Source: Anaspis maculata
Taxonomy: Eukaryota > Arthropoda > Insecta > Coleoptera > Scraptiidae
Reading direction: 5' to 3'
Assembly: GCA_949128115.1 (NCBI GenBank)
Contig: OX421965.1
Location: 7,444,753-7,508,752 of the forward strand
DNA: 64,000 bases
Shown: positions 24,363 through 35,299 of the stretch, in pieces
Layout: the number at the start of each line of letters is the position of its first letter
Numbering within the stretch: the stretch's first letter is position 1
Program-made: the position numbers and the translations under genes
Notes under the pieces: generated by a model
Seen by the model: the letters and a program-made list of their open reading frames with translations, nothing else
Database searches by the model: none
Told to the model about the DNA's origin: nothing

Positions 24363-25661
24363 ATGGATCTAGTAATGAAACCGCGACACCTGCTGATTGG
24401 TGAATTAAACTATGAACTTAGAATCAGGGGCATAGTGACTGATAGGGATCAAGACACAAAACGTAAGATGTTGGCTAAACTTCTTGATAAGGATTCTAGA
24501 AGGTCAACAGTTGAATACCGCGATCCTCTTTTTGCAGTAGCAACCGAAATGGTAGATGTAAATAATACGATTAAATCGATCAAAGACGTTATTTCCGATT
24601 TTGAGGGTACACGGTCTGACTCCACCTTTGCAAGAATGCAGTCGCGAATAAAACACATTACTGATCGCGTGAATAGAATAGAAATACCTAATAATGACAC
24701 CGCCAAGGCCGTTGAGGAATTTCAGAGAGAATCCGTTGCGAATTGTTTGGAATTGGAAGTACTGCTGGACGAAAAAGTTGTTGATAGTGATGTCGCCATC
24801 CAGAGTGCTAATCTTAACCTTTCCACAAATGGAGCTGCTCAGCAAACAATCATTATGCCACCCTCTGGGGCCAGCTCACACCAAGTTTCTGTTTATAAGT
24901 GGAACGTTCCATTTGATGGAGAGGGTGATTCTGAGAAAGTACTGGATTGGTTGGAAAGGGTAGAAGAATTACGTCTGGCCAGGGGTGCCAGTAAACAACA
25001 GATTTTTGACGCAGCTGTAGACCTTTTCAAGGGAAATGCACTTTTTTGGTTTCGCGCAATTAGAAAATCTGTGACAGATTGGGACTCATTGATAATTTTA
25101 TTAAAAAAGGAATTCCTTCCTTCCGATTATGAAGATCAAGTTTGGGACCAGATTAGATCCAGGATTCAATTGAAGGGCGAGTCTATCATAATTTTTGTTG
25201 CTAGAATGGAGAATCTTTTTGCAAAGTTAACACACATCGCTGAAGTAACCAAGTTGAAGTACATCAGAAAAAATTTACAGCCATACTACCTGTCCCAACT
25301 TGCCTTGACACCGATTAATGACATTTCTGAACTGGTTGCCGCTTGTAAAAAAATAGACGAAGCTCATGAACAGAAGTCCTCGAATTCTAAACGCGTAAAA
25401 TCTGTTTCATCAGTTAAGGTAGAACCCGTTGCCGTTTCGTGGAAATCAGACAAAAAACCGTTCAAAAAATTTCACGATAGTAGGGAAGCTAGTACCTTGT
25501 CTAGGGACAAATCAAATCGTAACAACCCGATCACCTGTTGGAATTGCCGCGAAAAGAACCATACTTTCCATACCTGTTTGGCTGAACGCAAAAAATTTTG
25601 TTTTACATGCGGAAAACCGGAAGTAACCACGCGAGAATGTAGTAACTGTTCAAAAAACTAA
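24363..25661 (+). CDS. gag: Gypsy Gag polyprotein
   Basis: This is a 432-residue open frame starting at the first ATG of the retrotransposon interior (caacATGGAT). Residues 1-170 are charged and helical; residues around 175-330 look like a retrotransposon capsid region (PFDGEGDSEKVLDWLERVEE, FWFRAIRKS, SYIRKNLQ-like segment). A CX2CX4HX4C zinc knuckle, CWNCREKNHTFHTC, lies at about 392-405. A second, CFTCGKPEVTTREC at about 413, lacks the usual His. Gag packages the element RNA into virus-like particles in the cytoplasm. The stop TAA at 25659 overlaps the frameshift region that gives access to pol. The frame is fully intact. Confidence 0.93.
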   Translation: MDLVMKPRHLLIGELNYELRIRGIVTDRDQDTKRKMLAKLLDKDSRRSTVEYRDPLFAVATEMVDVNNTIKSIKDVISDFEGTRSDSTFARMQSRIKHITDRVNRIEIPNNDTAKAVEEFQRESVANCLELEVLLDEKVVDSDVAIQSANLNLSTNGAAQQTIIMPPSGASSHQVSVYKWNVPFDGEGDSEKVLDWLERVEELRLARGASKQQIFDAAVDLFKGNALFWFRAIRKSVTDWDSLIILLKKEFLPSDYEDQVWDQIRSRIQLKGESIIIFVARMENLFAKLTHIAEVTKLKYIRKNLQPYYLSQLALTPINDISELVAACKKIDEAHEQKSSNSKRVKSVSSVKVEPVAVSWKSDKKPFKKFHDSREASTLSRDKSNRNNPITCWNCREKNHTFHTCLAERKKFCFTCGKPEVTTRECSNCSKN

Positions 25662-25696
25662 ATGGCTGGGTGTCATCAGACCACCAGATGTCACCC
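25652..25696 (+). promoter_or_regulatory. -1 ribosomal frameshift signal, gag-pol
   Basis: A slippery heptamer A AAA AAC sits at 25652-25658, in the correct zero-frame register (TCA AAA AAC TAA), directly before the gag stop. After a 9 nt spacer (25659-25667) comes a 10 bp stem, GGGTGTCATC (25668-25677) with GATGTCACCC (25687-25696). The stem has one mismatch and a 9 nt loop. Slipping back one base continues as CTA AAT GGC TGG and enters the pol frame. This is the standard layout of retroviral -1 frameshift sites. Confidence 0.85.
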
Positions 25697-28600
25697 AATA
25701 ATCGTCTCAGCTCACAGTCTAGGCCAAGTAGTTTTAGTCAGGATGAATGGGACAGATGGTTGCTTGTAGTTCGTGATTTTGTAGGACATAAACCAATTCC
25801 ACCTCAAGTTTCTCCATGTTTTGTAAAGAAACCAAGGGACAACCGACCTTTCATTAACGTCAAGGTATATGGTCACTCTGTAACTGTTTTGTTGGACTCC
25901 GGGGCGAATCAATCCGTTATTGGCAAGCAGGGACTCGGTTTGATACGGAAGATAAAAGGAGAAATTCATAAATATACCGGGGTTAGCGTTAGTACCGCTG
26001 ATGGCGAACAGCATCTGGTTACCGGTCAAGTGGACATTCCCGTTTGTGCAGATGATTCTTGTAGAATAATTCGATTTTTGGTTGTACCTTCGATAACTTA
26101 CCTCATGATTTTGGGTAGCGATTTTTGTGAAGCATTTTCATTACATATTGATTTTAAAACACATCGCTGCTACGCGGACAAGAACCAAATTTTTTCCACT
26201 CCCGGTTATGACAAAGGTAGAACCCATCTCAGTTCCATTACAGTTCATCCCGAAAAACGTGATCAAATAGTTTCTCAAATAGAAAAGTCCTTCCTTGAAA
26301 TTTCCGGTAAAGATGGTAGCCTGGGGCGAACGAAGTTGATAGAACACTTCATCGACACGGGTGACGCCAAACCTTTTAGACAACGACAATATCAATTATC
26401 ACCATTTTTGACAGAACATCTAAACGCTCAAATCGATGACATGTTGGAAAAGGGAATTATAGAAGAATGTAAAGGAGCTTGGAGTTCTCCAGTTTTGCTA
26501 GTAAAAAAATCCTCCGGAGATTACCGTTTTGTGTTTGATGGACGCGCTTTAAATTCGGTTACCAAACCAGACCGATATCCCCTACCTAGAGTCGATCGAA
26601 TTTTGAATTTGTTACGAGATGCTACCTATTTCTCAGCGATCGATCTGAAAACTGCTTTCTGGCAAATCCCTCTCGAAGAGTCGAGTAAAGAGAAGACAGG
26701 TTTTGGAATTCCCGGTAAAGGTTTTTATTGTTACCAAGTGATGCCAATGGGTTTATGTAACAGTGCGCAAACTCAGCAGCGTCTAATGGACCGAATTTTT
26801 GGGCCGGAATTCGAACCAAATATATTTACCTATATCGACGATTTAATAATTGTATCGAAAACGCTAGAAGAACATTTAAACCATCTCAAAGTTGTACGTG
26901 ACAGATTGAAGGATGCGGGACTAACGGTTAATATTGATAAATGTCAGTTTCTGAAAAGTTCACTTAAATATTTGGGTTATGTGGTGGACGCCGATGGGTT
27001 AAGAACGGATCCAGACAAGGTTGTTTCTATAGTAAATTATCCTCGACCTACGAATACCACTGAAATTAAACGTTTCATCGGAGTCTGTTCTTGGTACAGG
27101 CGTTTTGTTCCGCATTTCAGTACGTTAGTATCCCCTATCAATGATCTCTTGAAGGGCCGGAAAAAGAAACAAAAAATTCAGTGGAATTCTGAAGCCGAGA
27201 AAGCTTTTGTGGACATAAAACAAAAATTGATTTCGTCACCTGTACTTCGTAGTCCTGATTTCAATTTAATTTTCACCATACAATGCGACGCTAGTAATAC
27301 TGGATTGGGTGGAGTTCTTTCGCAAGAAGTAGAGGGTGAGGAAGTGGCCATAGCTTTTTGCTCAAGATCCATGTCAAGAACCGAGCGTAATTATACGGTT
27401 ACCGAACGGGAATTATTATCTTTGATGTTCAGTCTAGAAAAATTTCGTCCTTATATCGAGGGTACTCATTTTAAGGTGATAACTGACCACTACTCATTAT
27501 TATGGTTGAATCGGTTAAAGGAACCAACTGGGAGACTCGCTCGGTGGGCTATAAAACTACAACAGTTTTCATTTGAGCTAATACACCGGAAGGGCCAACT
27601 ACATATAGTTCCCGATGCGTTATCACGAATTTACGAGATCTCCACTATTGATGTAAAGTTAGATAACCTAGACAACTGGTATAAAAATCTTAGACAAAAT
27701 ATCTCCGATTATCCTGATAGGTATCCTTTGTGGCGGGTCGAAAACCAACTGATTTATAAATTCATTTCCTCAAAGGCTGATATTCGGACTAATATTTCTG
27801 AATGGAAATTGCTTGTACCTTCCGCGGACAGAAGACGGGTTTTGAAAGAATGTCACTGCGAACCTACCGCTGCTCATTTTGGGTACTATAAGACTTTCGC
27901 TCGAGTCCGGGAGAATTATTATTGGCCAAAATTAAGGTTTGATGTGTTGAAGTTTGTTCGGAATTGCAGGGAATGTGGTGAACAAAAACATCCAAATGCG
28001 CTGCCGATGGGTCTGATGGGGTGTGAAAAAAACGTTAAATATCCATGGCAGATTGTCGCAGTGGATATTGTGGGTCCTTATCCACGGTCCACTAGTGGAA
28101 ACGCATATTTGTTAGTTGTAGCCGACTGGTTTACCAAATATTCCTTATTGTTTCCGATGAGAAAAGCCACTGCCGATAAGATCGTGAGTTTCATGGAGAA
28201 AAATGTTTTCCATGTGTACGGGGTGCCGCAGTTTATAATATGCGACAACGGCTCTCAATTTGCTGGCAGGGAATTCCGGGCTTTAGCTGACAAATATCAT
28301 GTTCAAAAGATCTGGTTCAATGCCAAGTACCATGCGCAAAGTAATTTTGTAGAGAGAACCAACAAAACCATCGGCACAGCAATCAGATCTTACATCCAGC
28401 AGGACCAACGAAAGTGGGATAAATATCTTTCCGAAATTCAATATGCGCTAAACACCGCTGTTCATGAAGTAACCGGGTTTTCCCCGTGTTTTTTAAATTT
28501 TGGTCGAGCTATACCTATCGCGGGAAATTATTACGGTCAGGTGAATTCGACCAGTGACATTCAGTTAAATCCAGAAGATCGAGAAGAATATGCAAGGGAA

Positions 28601-28927
28601 TTGAGGAAACTGCCCGAAGTTTATTCGCAAGTAAAAAAGCAGCTAAGTCAGGCTTATCATAAGTACGCAACTCGATACAATCTCCGTAGAAGAGACGTAA
28701 CGTTTGAAGTAGGGCAGAGAGTCTGGCGGCGAAATAAGGTTTTGTCTAAGGCGGCTGACAAATTTTCGGCAAAGTTAGCACCAAAATTCGTTTTGAATAC
28801 GGTTTCAAATCGGGTGTCTCGTTTGGTTTACAGGTTAAAGAATACAGATGGATCCGACGCCGGCAATTGGCATATCCAAGACCTAAAGGTTTATTTGGGG
28901 TCAAATTCTGATCTTTCCGTAAACTAA
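25658..28927 (+). CDS. pol: Gypsy Pol polyprotein (PR-RT-RH-IN)
   Basis: The frame is -1 relative to gag and is open for about 1089 codons after the frameshift point at 25658. Counting from 25670: aspartic protease active site LLDSGANQS near residue 76; reverse transcriptase with YIDDLIIVS near 388; RNase H with TIQCDASNTGLGG near 537 and TDHYSLLWL near 606; integrase zinc site HX6H plus CRECG at about 727-768. The integrase core D, D, E lies at DIVGPYP near 798, CDNGSQF near 857 and the Glu of NFVERTNK near 894. There is no chromodomain. It has no natural ATG near its start, consistent with synthesis only as a Gag-Pol fusion. All key residues that I checked are present and there is no stop or frameshift within the frame. 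Confidence 0.95.
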   Translation, partial: LNGWVSSDHQMSPNNRLSSQSRPSSFSQDEWDRWLLVVRDFVGHKPIPPQVSPCFVKKPRDNRPFINVKVYGHSVTVLLDSGANQSVIGKQGLGLIRKIKGEIHKYTGVSVSTADGEQHLVTGQVDIPVCADDSCRIIRFLVVPSITYLMILGSDFCEAFSLHIDFKTHRCYADKNQIFSTPGYDKGRTHLSSITVHPEKRDQIVSQIEKSFLEISGKDGSLGRTKLIEHFIDTGDAKPFRQRQYQLSPFLTEHLNAQIDDMLEKGIIEECKGAWSSPVLLVKKSSGDYRFVFDGRALNSVTKPDRYPLPRVDRILNLLRDATYFSAIDLKTAFWQIPLEESSKEKTGFGIPGKGFYCYQVMPMGLCNSAQTQQRLMDRIFGPEFEPNIFTYIDDLIIVSKTLEEHLNHLKVVRDRLKDAGLTVNIDKCQFLKSSLKYLGYVVDADGLRTDPDKVVSIVNYPRPTNTTEIKRFIGVCSWYRRFVPHFSTLVSPINDLLKGRKKKQKIQWNSEAEKAFVDIKQKLISSPVLRSPDFNLIFTIQCDASNTGLGGVLSQEVEGEEVAIAFCSRSMSRTERNYTVTERELLSLMFSLEKFRPYIEGTHFKVITDHYSLLWLNRLKEPTGRLARWAIKLQQFSFELIHRKGQLHIVPDALSRIYEISTIDVKLDNLDNWYKNLRQNISDYPDRYPLWRVENQLIYKFISSKADIRTNISEWKLLVPSADRRRVLKECHCEPTAAHFGYYKTFARVRENYYWPKLRFDVLKFVRNCRECGEQKHPNALPMGLMGCEKNVKYPWQIVAVDIVGPYPRSTSGNAYLLVVADWFTKYSLLFPMRKATADKIVSFMEKNVFHVYGVPQFIICDNGSQFAGREFRALADKYHVQKIWFNAKYHAQSNFVERTNKTIGTAIRSYIQQDQRKWDKYLSEIQYALNTAVHEVTGFSPCFLNFGRAIPIAGNYYGQVNSTSDIQLNPEDREEYARELRKLPEVYSQVKKQLSQAYHKYATRYNLRRRDVTFEVGQRVWRRNKVLSKAADKFSAKLAPKFVLNTVSNRVSRLVYRLKNTDGSDAGNWHIQDLKVYLGSNSDLSVN

Positions 28928-29461
28928 ATTTTCAAATTTCAGTGAAATTATTTTCTCTCGATTAAATTCGGCTAATACGAAATTTTTAGACTTGAGGTAG
29001 CTACCTGTTTAGAGTTAGGATTTGTATATAAACAATTTTAGACACAATAGATTAAGAGTGGTGTTGGTTTACTGAATAAGTATAGTTAGGTGAATATCAT
29101 TATGACCTCAGCGAGTCCATAATCTCAACCATTCTCAATAATGCGATTTTTTACCGGATGTGACCATACCGATATTGAAATATTCCCGATTGTGACCTAC
29201 TGATAGTGAGTTCCAATTTCAATTTTTTTGGACGTGTGGTACGCGAAGATACCAATAGCATTATACAAAAGAACTATTCATGATGAGAGAGAATCTGGTG
29301 CATTGCGACGGTTATACAAATTGTACAGTAGGTTTAGGTTTATATTTAGAGAGAAAAAAAAACGGTTTAGCTTTGGGTAGGGAGTTGAACAATTATCCGG
29401 CTGTTGGGTGTAATGTTCTCAATTTTGTTTTGAATAAAAATACCACTGTATTTTGATTCTT

Positions 29462-29477
29462 CGATGGAAGAGGGTGG
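29462..29477 (+). other. Polypurine tract
   Basis: A purine-rich run, gatggaagagggtgg, directly precedes the 3' LTR at 29478. This is where plus-strand synthesis is primed in LTR elements. The position is exact; a few pyrimidines break the run. Confidence 0.75.
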
Positions 29478-30710
29478 TGTAGCAATTTTTTTGACCGGGT
29501 TTGGCAAGAAAGAAGTTGATAACTTTTTCCCGAACGATACGCGTAGCAAAAACCTTGCGGGGAGTTCATTCAGCGTCGAGAGGCGAAACGTGCGGTCGTG
29601 AGTGGCCATCAGTAATCAAAAATACCTTTGATTCAAGTAACTCGAAAGCCCTCACCGTCATGTGCCTCGACTTATTATTCAAACCACGCGGTTCACGCTA
29701 AAAGGTAAAGATTTCAGTAACGTTCATCAGATAATTCATTCCAGATTTTTTTAGGCCGTATTCAAAGACATTTTTGATCTACCCAACATGGAACTCGAAT
29801 CAATTATTACCATGAGCCCGATGAACATCTAAAGGGTAGGATATTGACCAGGAAATAAATAGCACAAACCTAATTTCGATTTCCCTTGTAGGCTCTTAGA
29901 TTTACGCTAAGTATACCAACGCATTTTGGCTAAATATGACGCACGAGTAAATTCCTGAGGGACAGACCGTCATTTTAAGTTGGGATTTCATCAAATTTCG
30001 TCACATTTCATCAAATTTCATCAAATTTTCAACGTTTCCATCAAGTTGCTACACTCATCAAATTCCACCACATTTCATCGTTTCCACCAGTCAAGTGACA
30101 CCATTTCAAGTTGCCACCATCAAAGTCTACACTGGAACTGCCCGTCCGCATAGCTTGCTTCAGCTACACACAATGAATTATTGAGTGAGATACTATGTTT
30201 GTGATTGTCCCTCCTTAGTCCGCTGTAGTAATTACAAAATTTGTTCGCGAATCTAGTCTGCGCAAATCGTAAGCTTACGTGTTTGATTAACGCGACCCGT
30301 TTGTATTTCACCCTGTATTGTGCGGCAATTAGTGGGGATATCATTTCCAGTTGATCTCCTAAATATCATTTTTATATTAATCCCATTATTTCATTTGAAT
30401 TTTGTGTACCTTAAATTTTCTATATAGTTGTGCGACCGGTAATTCTCCTTTTAAATAAACTAAAGCTAAACTCAATTTCCATCGTTGTCAACTTACTCAC
30501 TACATCATATTCTATCTGTGCCTAATAATTATTAGTTTACCCGTTAACTTTAATTCACTTTTATTAACTAACTAAATCAAGGGCCAACGGGTTGGCGCCT
30601 TTCCATCAGTTTTCCAATTGTTAGTTTTCCAACCCAGTAGAGTAAGAAGAACCCACGCCTTCCGCGCCGCTGTAAGCTAGCCGGCTACAAAATGTGTAAA
30701 GGTTGGTACA
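29478..30710 (+). repeat. Gypsy 3' LTR, uninterrupted
   Basis: It starts TGTAGCAATT and ends GTTGGTACA and matches the two parts of the 5' LTR. It is followed by the target duplication AAGT at 30711-30714. Small open frames inside occur identically in both LTRs and are not genes. An unusual run of short catcaaattt-type repeats lies near 29990-30080. Confidence 0.95.
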
Positions 30711-30968
30711 AAGTCTCCCATCGGTCCTCCAGCAAATTCCACAATGACCCGGCATACGGTTTCTAGGCGACTTCCGAATGTTCTACTCGCATGTTGAAGT
30801 CACCACGTAAATTTCAACAGCCCAAACACTCCAAACCTTTGTGTATGTTCTGAAATGCACTAGAGCTTCGCACTTGTACACTGCGATCTTGTGCGAACAC
30901 TCGAATAGTCTAGAAAGACCGCGTGGTGTGCTCCAGAATGAACGCGACAGTCTTGCCGCTCGTAACAT
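30711..30968. repeat. Dispersed repeat family G, copy 1 (split)
   Basis: It shares long segments with 50758-51063, for example gacccg(g/a)catacggttt, cgcacttgt(a/g)cactgcga and gccgctcgtaaca. Its left end lies before the gypsy insertion (tctcgaagt at 20070-20077). Joining across the target site restores the alignment with the other copy, so the gypsy element inserted into this repeat. Type unknown; it ends in cgctcgtaac. Confidence 0.7.
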
Positions 30969-32850
30969 TAGGATTCCAGATTAGCTAACAATAGCCTGTG
31001 GAAACAGCCTTTCAAACTTGTAGTTTGGTTTTTCAACAAGCGACCCCTTGAAAGCTGGATTTGATAACGGATGATTCTGATTTGATTCGCCTCATTCTTT
31101 GCGATCAATTTAATTCGGATTGAGTTAATTGCAGCCTGTAGAACCAGCTTTTGGGGCTTGTAGCCCGGGTTACTAGGCAAGCAGTGCTTAAAATATCAAA
31201 TTTGACGACTGAAATAATAGTGTAATCAAAATGTAATAGGGATCCCGAATTAAGTTGACAACAGCCTGTTGGGATAGCCTCCAAGACTTGTAACTTGATT
31301 GATTAACGGTCTCTTGAACGTTAGATTTGACAACTGAGTTAACGACAGATTTTGCATTGATGCGTGAAAGTAATTTGTGATTATTTAATTTGAAATAGGT
31401 TGATTGTAGCCCATTGAACAAGCTTTCAAGGCTCGTTACTAGCGGTCCGTTAAATATCAGATTTGAGAACTGAATTATTGTGATACATACTTGGAAAACT
31501 TATTAGTGCAGTCGGGATTCCAGTTCAGAACAGGTAACAACAGCTTGTTGAAACCGCCTTTAGGACTTGTAGCCTGGTTTATTAACAAGCAGCTCTTTAA
31601 ATGTTGAATTTGGCAATTGAAGTAATGTTGCTTCGATTTGGCAGATTAATTGGCGATTCATTTATTTAGAATTAAATTGACTGAAGTCAGGACTATCAAC
31701 AAGTAATTAATTGAATGTGAAAGTTTATAAAAAATTAATCAATGTGAGATTCGAAAAATAATTGGTGTAATCAGGATTCTGGAGTGAGCTATCAACAGCC
31801 TGTTGAAAAAGCCTTAATGGCTTGTATGTAGCCCGACTTAATAACAGCCCCAAGCCCTTCGTGTTCAATTTGACAAGTGAATTGACGAACGATTTTCCTT
31901 CAATTTGGCAGAGTAATTTGGTGAATAATTTAATTTGGATTGAGTTGATTGTAGCCTGTTGAAACAGCCTTTAGCGAAAAATGAGTCAACTTGATATGTG
32001 AAAAATAATAAGTGTGATGAAAATTCCAAAATAAGACAACAACTTATAGCCTTGATGGCTTGCAGCCCGGTTGATCAAGAAGCAGTCAGTTCAACTTCAA
32101 ACGTGACAACTCAATCGACGAGACGTTTTGCTCCAATTTGGCCGATTATTTATGCGAATGATTTAATGTTACGAGTGGCGATTCTCTCGTGCATTCGAGA
32201 GCACACGCGATGGTTCAGACCATTCGATTCAACCGGAGATCCTAATGACCGAGCAAGATGCATCTGCTCAATTGGCGGAGGCGCCACTCCAGAACACGCT
32301 GGTAATGCACGCGAAAAGTGTTGGACTGTTCGAGAATCACCGCGAATGTAGTAGCGGCGGTCCATGTGAAATTTGCCAGAGAACCGGTGGAAAGTTCCAG
32401 AATTACAGCCGGAGTACATAAGCACCGATGGGCCGACCGACAGACCCATTTCAAATCCAGAGCGACAAATCGAGTGGACATCGGCGATATATCCTAGAGT
32501 GAATGACAAATGACGTGTATTTATAGTGGTACGCAGTAACGAACGGTGTGTGTTTGAACGTCGTCTCAATTATAAAGTTAACAAGTTAATCAACGCAAAA
32601 TTTTGTTAAGATTCGCCGATATTATTAGTATATTCACGATTGAGTTAACTGCATCCTGTTGAACCAGCCATTCGGGCTTGAAGCCAGTGTTAATAACAAG
32701 CAGTTCATAATGAGTCAGTCTTTTGAACACCATTCGACAGTGGAATTAACGCGAGATTTGGCAGGCGACAGATGACCTGAATAAGGACAATCACGATTCA
32801 ATTAGCTGCAGCCTGTGGAACTGGGTTTGAGGGACGTCAAGCTGTGAACC
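30969..32850. repeat. Degenerate ~145 bp satellite, part 2
   Basis: The unit seen at 15770-16430 recurs about every 130-155 bp. Its core cagcctgttgaaacagcc is near 30993, 31131, 31262, 31407, 31539, 31795, 31951, 32651 and 32810. Downstream comes cttgtagcc(c/t)gg, then aacaagcag, then aatttgacaactgaatt. One unit pair is interrupted by repeat G copy 2 at about 32168-32410. No protein is encoded. Confidence 0.75.
32168..32410. repeat. Dispersed repeat family G, copy 2 (inverted)
   Basis: It opens with gttacgagtggcgattct, the complement of the cgctcgtaac end of copies 1 and 3, and continues with cacacgcgatggttc and ggcggaggcgcc-like pieces. It is more diverged than copy 3 and interrupts the 145 bp array. 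Confidence 0.5.
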
Positions 32851-32862
32851 TGACGGAACTTA

Positions 32863-33001
32863 TAGCGTTTTCGAGTCACCAGAACCGAGCCAGTTCAGCT
32901 CGAAAATCGCTATCACTGATTGGCCAGGGATTTTCGAGAACCAGTCAAATACCCTGATTTTAGAGCCGAACCGGCTCGGCTCTAGCGACTCGAAAACGCT
33001 A
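32863..33001. mobile_element. 139 bp MITE with TTA duplication
   Basis: TAGCGTTTTCGAGTC at 32863 is mirrored by GACTCGAAAACGCTA ending at 33001, and inner pieces (ccgagcc / ggctcgg) are complementary as well. TTA flanks both sides. Size, hairpin form and the 3 bp duplication fit a PIF/Harbinger-type MITE. Confidence 0.75.
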
Positions 33002-33122
33002 TTAATTACCAAACGTCGCTGTTGCCAACAATAATCCTTTACACAGCTAACCGACGCGTGACGGGTCGATCAATTTTTTATATATTATTTATAATTTATA
33101 TTCAATATGCGAACATTGTGTA

Positions 33123-33649
33123 TACAGGGTGTTTGCAAACTTGGGGTAGAAACATGAACCGTGGCCAAAAACATTCTTCAAAGATATCAGAAAAATTGGG
33201 GTTTTATTTTTTGAAAATATGGGGGGTCAAAAGGTGGTTTGATCCCCTCTATTTTCGTTATTTTTGAAGATTTGAGTGAGTTCGTATCAACAGACCAAGA
33301 AGCAATGCTTTTTGAACCTTTCAATGTGTTTTGTAATTTTATTTACTATACAAGGTGATTAGTAAATCTTGGGTATCCAGTTTTCTTCAAAAATGCATGC
33401 AGAAAATTTTATATGAGAACTATTACAAAACACGTTCAAAGGATAACAAAACTTGCTTTTTTTTGTCTGATACGAAGAGTTTACTAAAATCGTTTAGAAT
33501 AACGAAAACAAAAGGGGTGGAAGGACCACCTTTTGACCCTCCTTATTTCAAAAAAAATCATTGACTTTCTTCAACATTTTTCTGGCATTTTTGAAGCATT
33601 TCTTCAACTGCGGTTCAATTTTCTACTCCAAGTTTGCAAACACCCTGTA
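33123..33649. mobile_element. 527 bp foldback, TACAGGGTG ends
   Basis: TACAGGGTGTTTGCAAACTT at 33123 is mirrored by the right end at 33649, with arms of about 240 bp that are diverged but alignable throughout (for example ggggtcaaaaggtgg against its complement near 33520). Flanks fit a TA target. No protein is encoded; small open frames run in the arms. Confidence 0.75.
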
Positions 33650-33919
33650 TTGACGAGGATAATTTTTAGTTGAAAACTTGAAAAATTTATCACTTCTGGT
33701 CAGTTGGAATATACTGTACCTGCGTTAGGTATGTACGTGTATATAGCTGAAGGGTAAACAACTTTGTAAACAAACACCTCGACAAACACAAACCTTGATC
33801 GGAGGATCGTTTTTCGTGCAGGGACAGCTTGGAGGAATGCCGCGAATGTTGACCGAAGGATTCCTGCAAGAATTACAATTTTGTTCGAGATAGCCTTTTC
33901 GTACAGTTTCAATGTTTAC

Positions 33920-33994
33920 CTCGTCCATTTCCGAACTGCCCATGCTGAGTAGCGATCCATCACTGCAAGTGCTGTGCGATTTGGTCGGGAGATC
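33920..33994 (-). CDS. 25-codon exon of the minus-strand gene
   Basis: A 75 bp exon encodes DLPTKSHSTCSDGSLLSMGS followed by SEMDE. The acceptor is gttgttccag just above 33994 and the donor GAG|GTAAAC just below 33920. It is in phase 0 at both ends, matching the end of the exon at 44097 and the start of the exon at 14844. Serine- and acid-rich, like the rest of the protein. The small size makes the call depend on splice sites and composition. Confidence 0.72.
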
Positions 33995-35290
33995 CTGGAA
34001 CAACGTACACTTTTAGACTTGCGAAAACATACACATACACATAGCCTTCACAATTTTCATGTATATAGAACAGGTACCTCGTAAGGCAGGAAAATTTGAA
34101 TGCCACACATCCAGGGTATGTTCAGTGTATGCCGCGCGGAACAAAACATTTTGTCTCGTAAAGGTATTTGTGATATCAAAAAGTTCTTTGATTAAAAACA
34201 AGCGCATATGCAGTATTCGCCTACATATCTCGCAGTAAACTCGGAACTGAAAAACGACCACTTTCTACGGCACAAAACAATGTCTATGAACGTTTCGAAT
34301 GCCTCCATGTGCTGGCGAAGAGATATACCTACTACAGTTGTAATAATTATCATTATGTGGGACTGTTGCGTAAGGCGGTGCTTTCAATTCGGATTCTCCT
34401 TCGCGTTTTCATTTCCTCCTCCTCCTCCTACCTCAATGTACTAAATGATGCGACGTGGCTTTACATAAACACGGTTGAGTTCCATATTCCATAATGTACC
34501 TACACAAACACCTGAGGTACGTACATGATAATACCTACTTAATACAATAGCGGGTTATCGGGACACGCGCCGACCCTCCTACCCTAAATAATGGAAATGA
34601 TGGAGCTATACTTGGAAGAGAACCGAGAAACGCTATCAGAAAGCCCTATTAATAATTGAGGTGCCAGCAACCACAATGATTTCCGATCAGCTCCGCCAAT
34701 AAAATATTCAAGAATAAAAACGTCTTGAGTTTTATTGACTGAGTGAAGCTGGATGTAATACTTCAACACCTAGCAGACGCCAAACATTGGCAACTTCATC
34801 AACTCAACTTCCCAATTGTACCGTGACGTTTATAAACAAAACCCTGTAGTCTGCTGTAGATGAAAGGTGAACGGATAATACTCAACATACCGACAGTAAA
34901 CGCGACATGTGTGCCAATGTATTAGCATAACTGTACACATTACCAATTGTGTCAGACACATGTTATTGCATGTCGGAAGTTCAAATGGCAAGGAATAATG
35001 ACACTCATCTTAGCCAAATGCATCCAATATTTATCTAGTCTTATTTATTTTAATTTTTGAATATTCATACATTCTGAAGAAAAAAATACTCGAAGCAATA
35101 AGCGCACATTTTTACAAAACGTCTCTCCGAAATATTGCACAACTCGAGCATTGTGAGCTGGATTTATGGGTGCTTATGGTTTTATCGTGATCTGTTAACT
35201 ACCTATGACACGGAGGTTGCGATTTGCCTTGCCCATACTTGCGATTTTTTATATCAAGTAGGTACCTACAGTTTATTATGAGCTTGCTTT
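33995..35290. other. Intron, no recognised feature
   Basis: This is AT-rich DNA within the long intron between the exons at 33920 and 44097. I found no exon, RNA gene or paired transposon ends. Confidence 0.35.
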
Positions 35291-35299
35291 AAATTATAA

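Larger units (their letters stand above)
20078..30710 (+). mobile_element. Complete Ty3/gypsy LTR retrotransposon
   Basis: The element has LTRs of 1233 bp that begin TGTAGCA and end GGTACA, and a 4 bp target duplication AAGT at 20074-20077 and 30711-30714. The 5.6 kb interior has gag and pol open reading frames, both intact. The 5' LTR is split by a 2569 bp foldback; without it the element is about 8.06 kb. The order protease, reverse transcriptase, RNase H, integrase is that of Ty3/gypsy. There is no env-like frame between pol and the 3' LTR. The LTR segments I compared are identical, so the insertion is young. It landed inside an older dispersed repeat whose right part continues at 30711. 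Confidence 0.95.

Noticed and set aside
28928..29461. env gene after pol
   Set aside because: There is no open frame of useful length and no envelope-like motif between pol and the 3' LTR.
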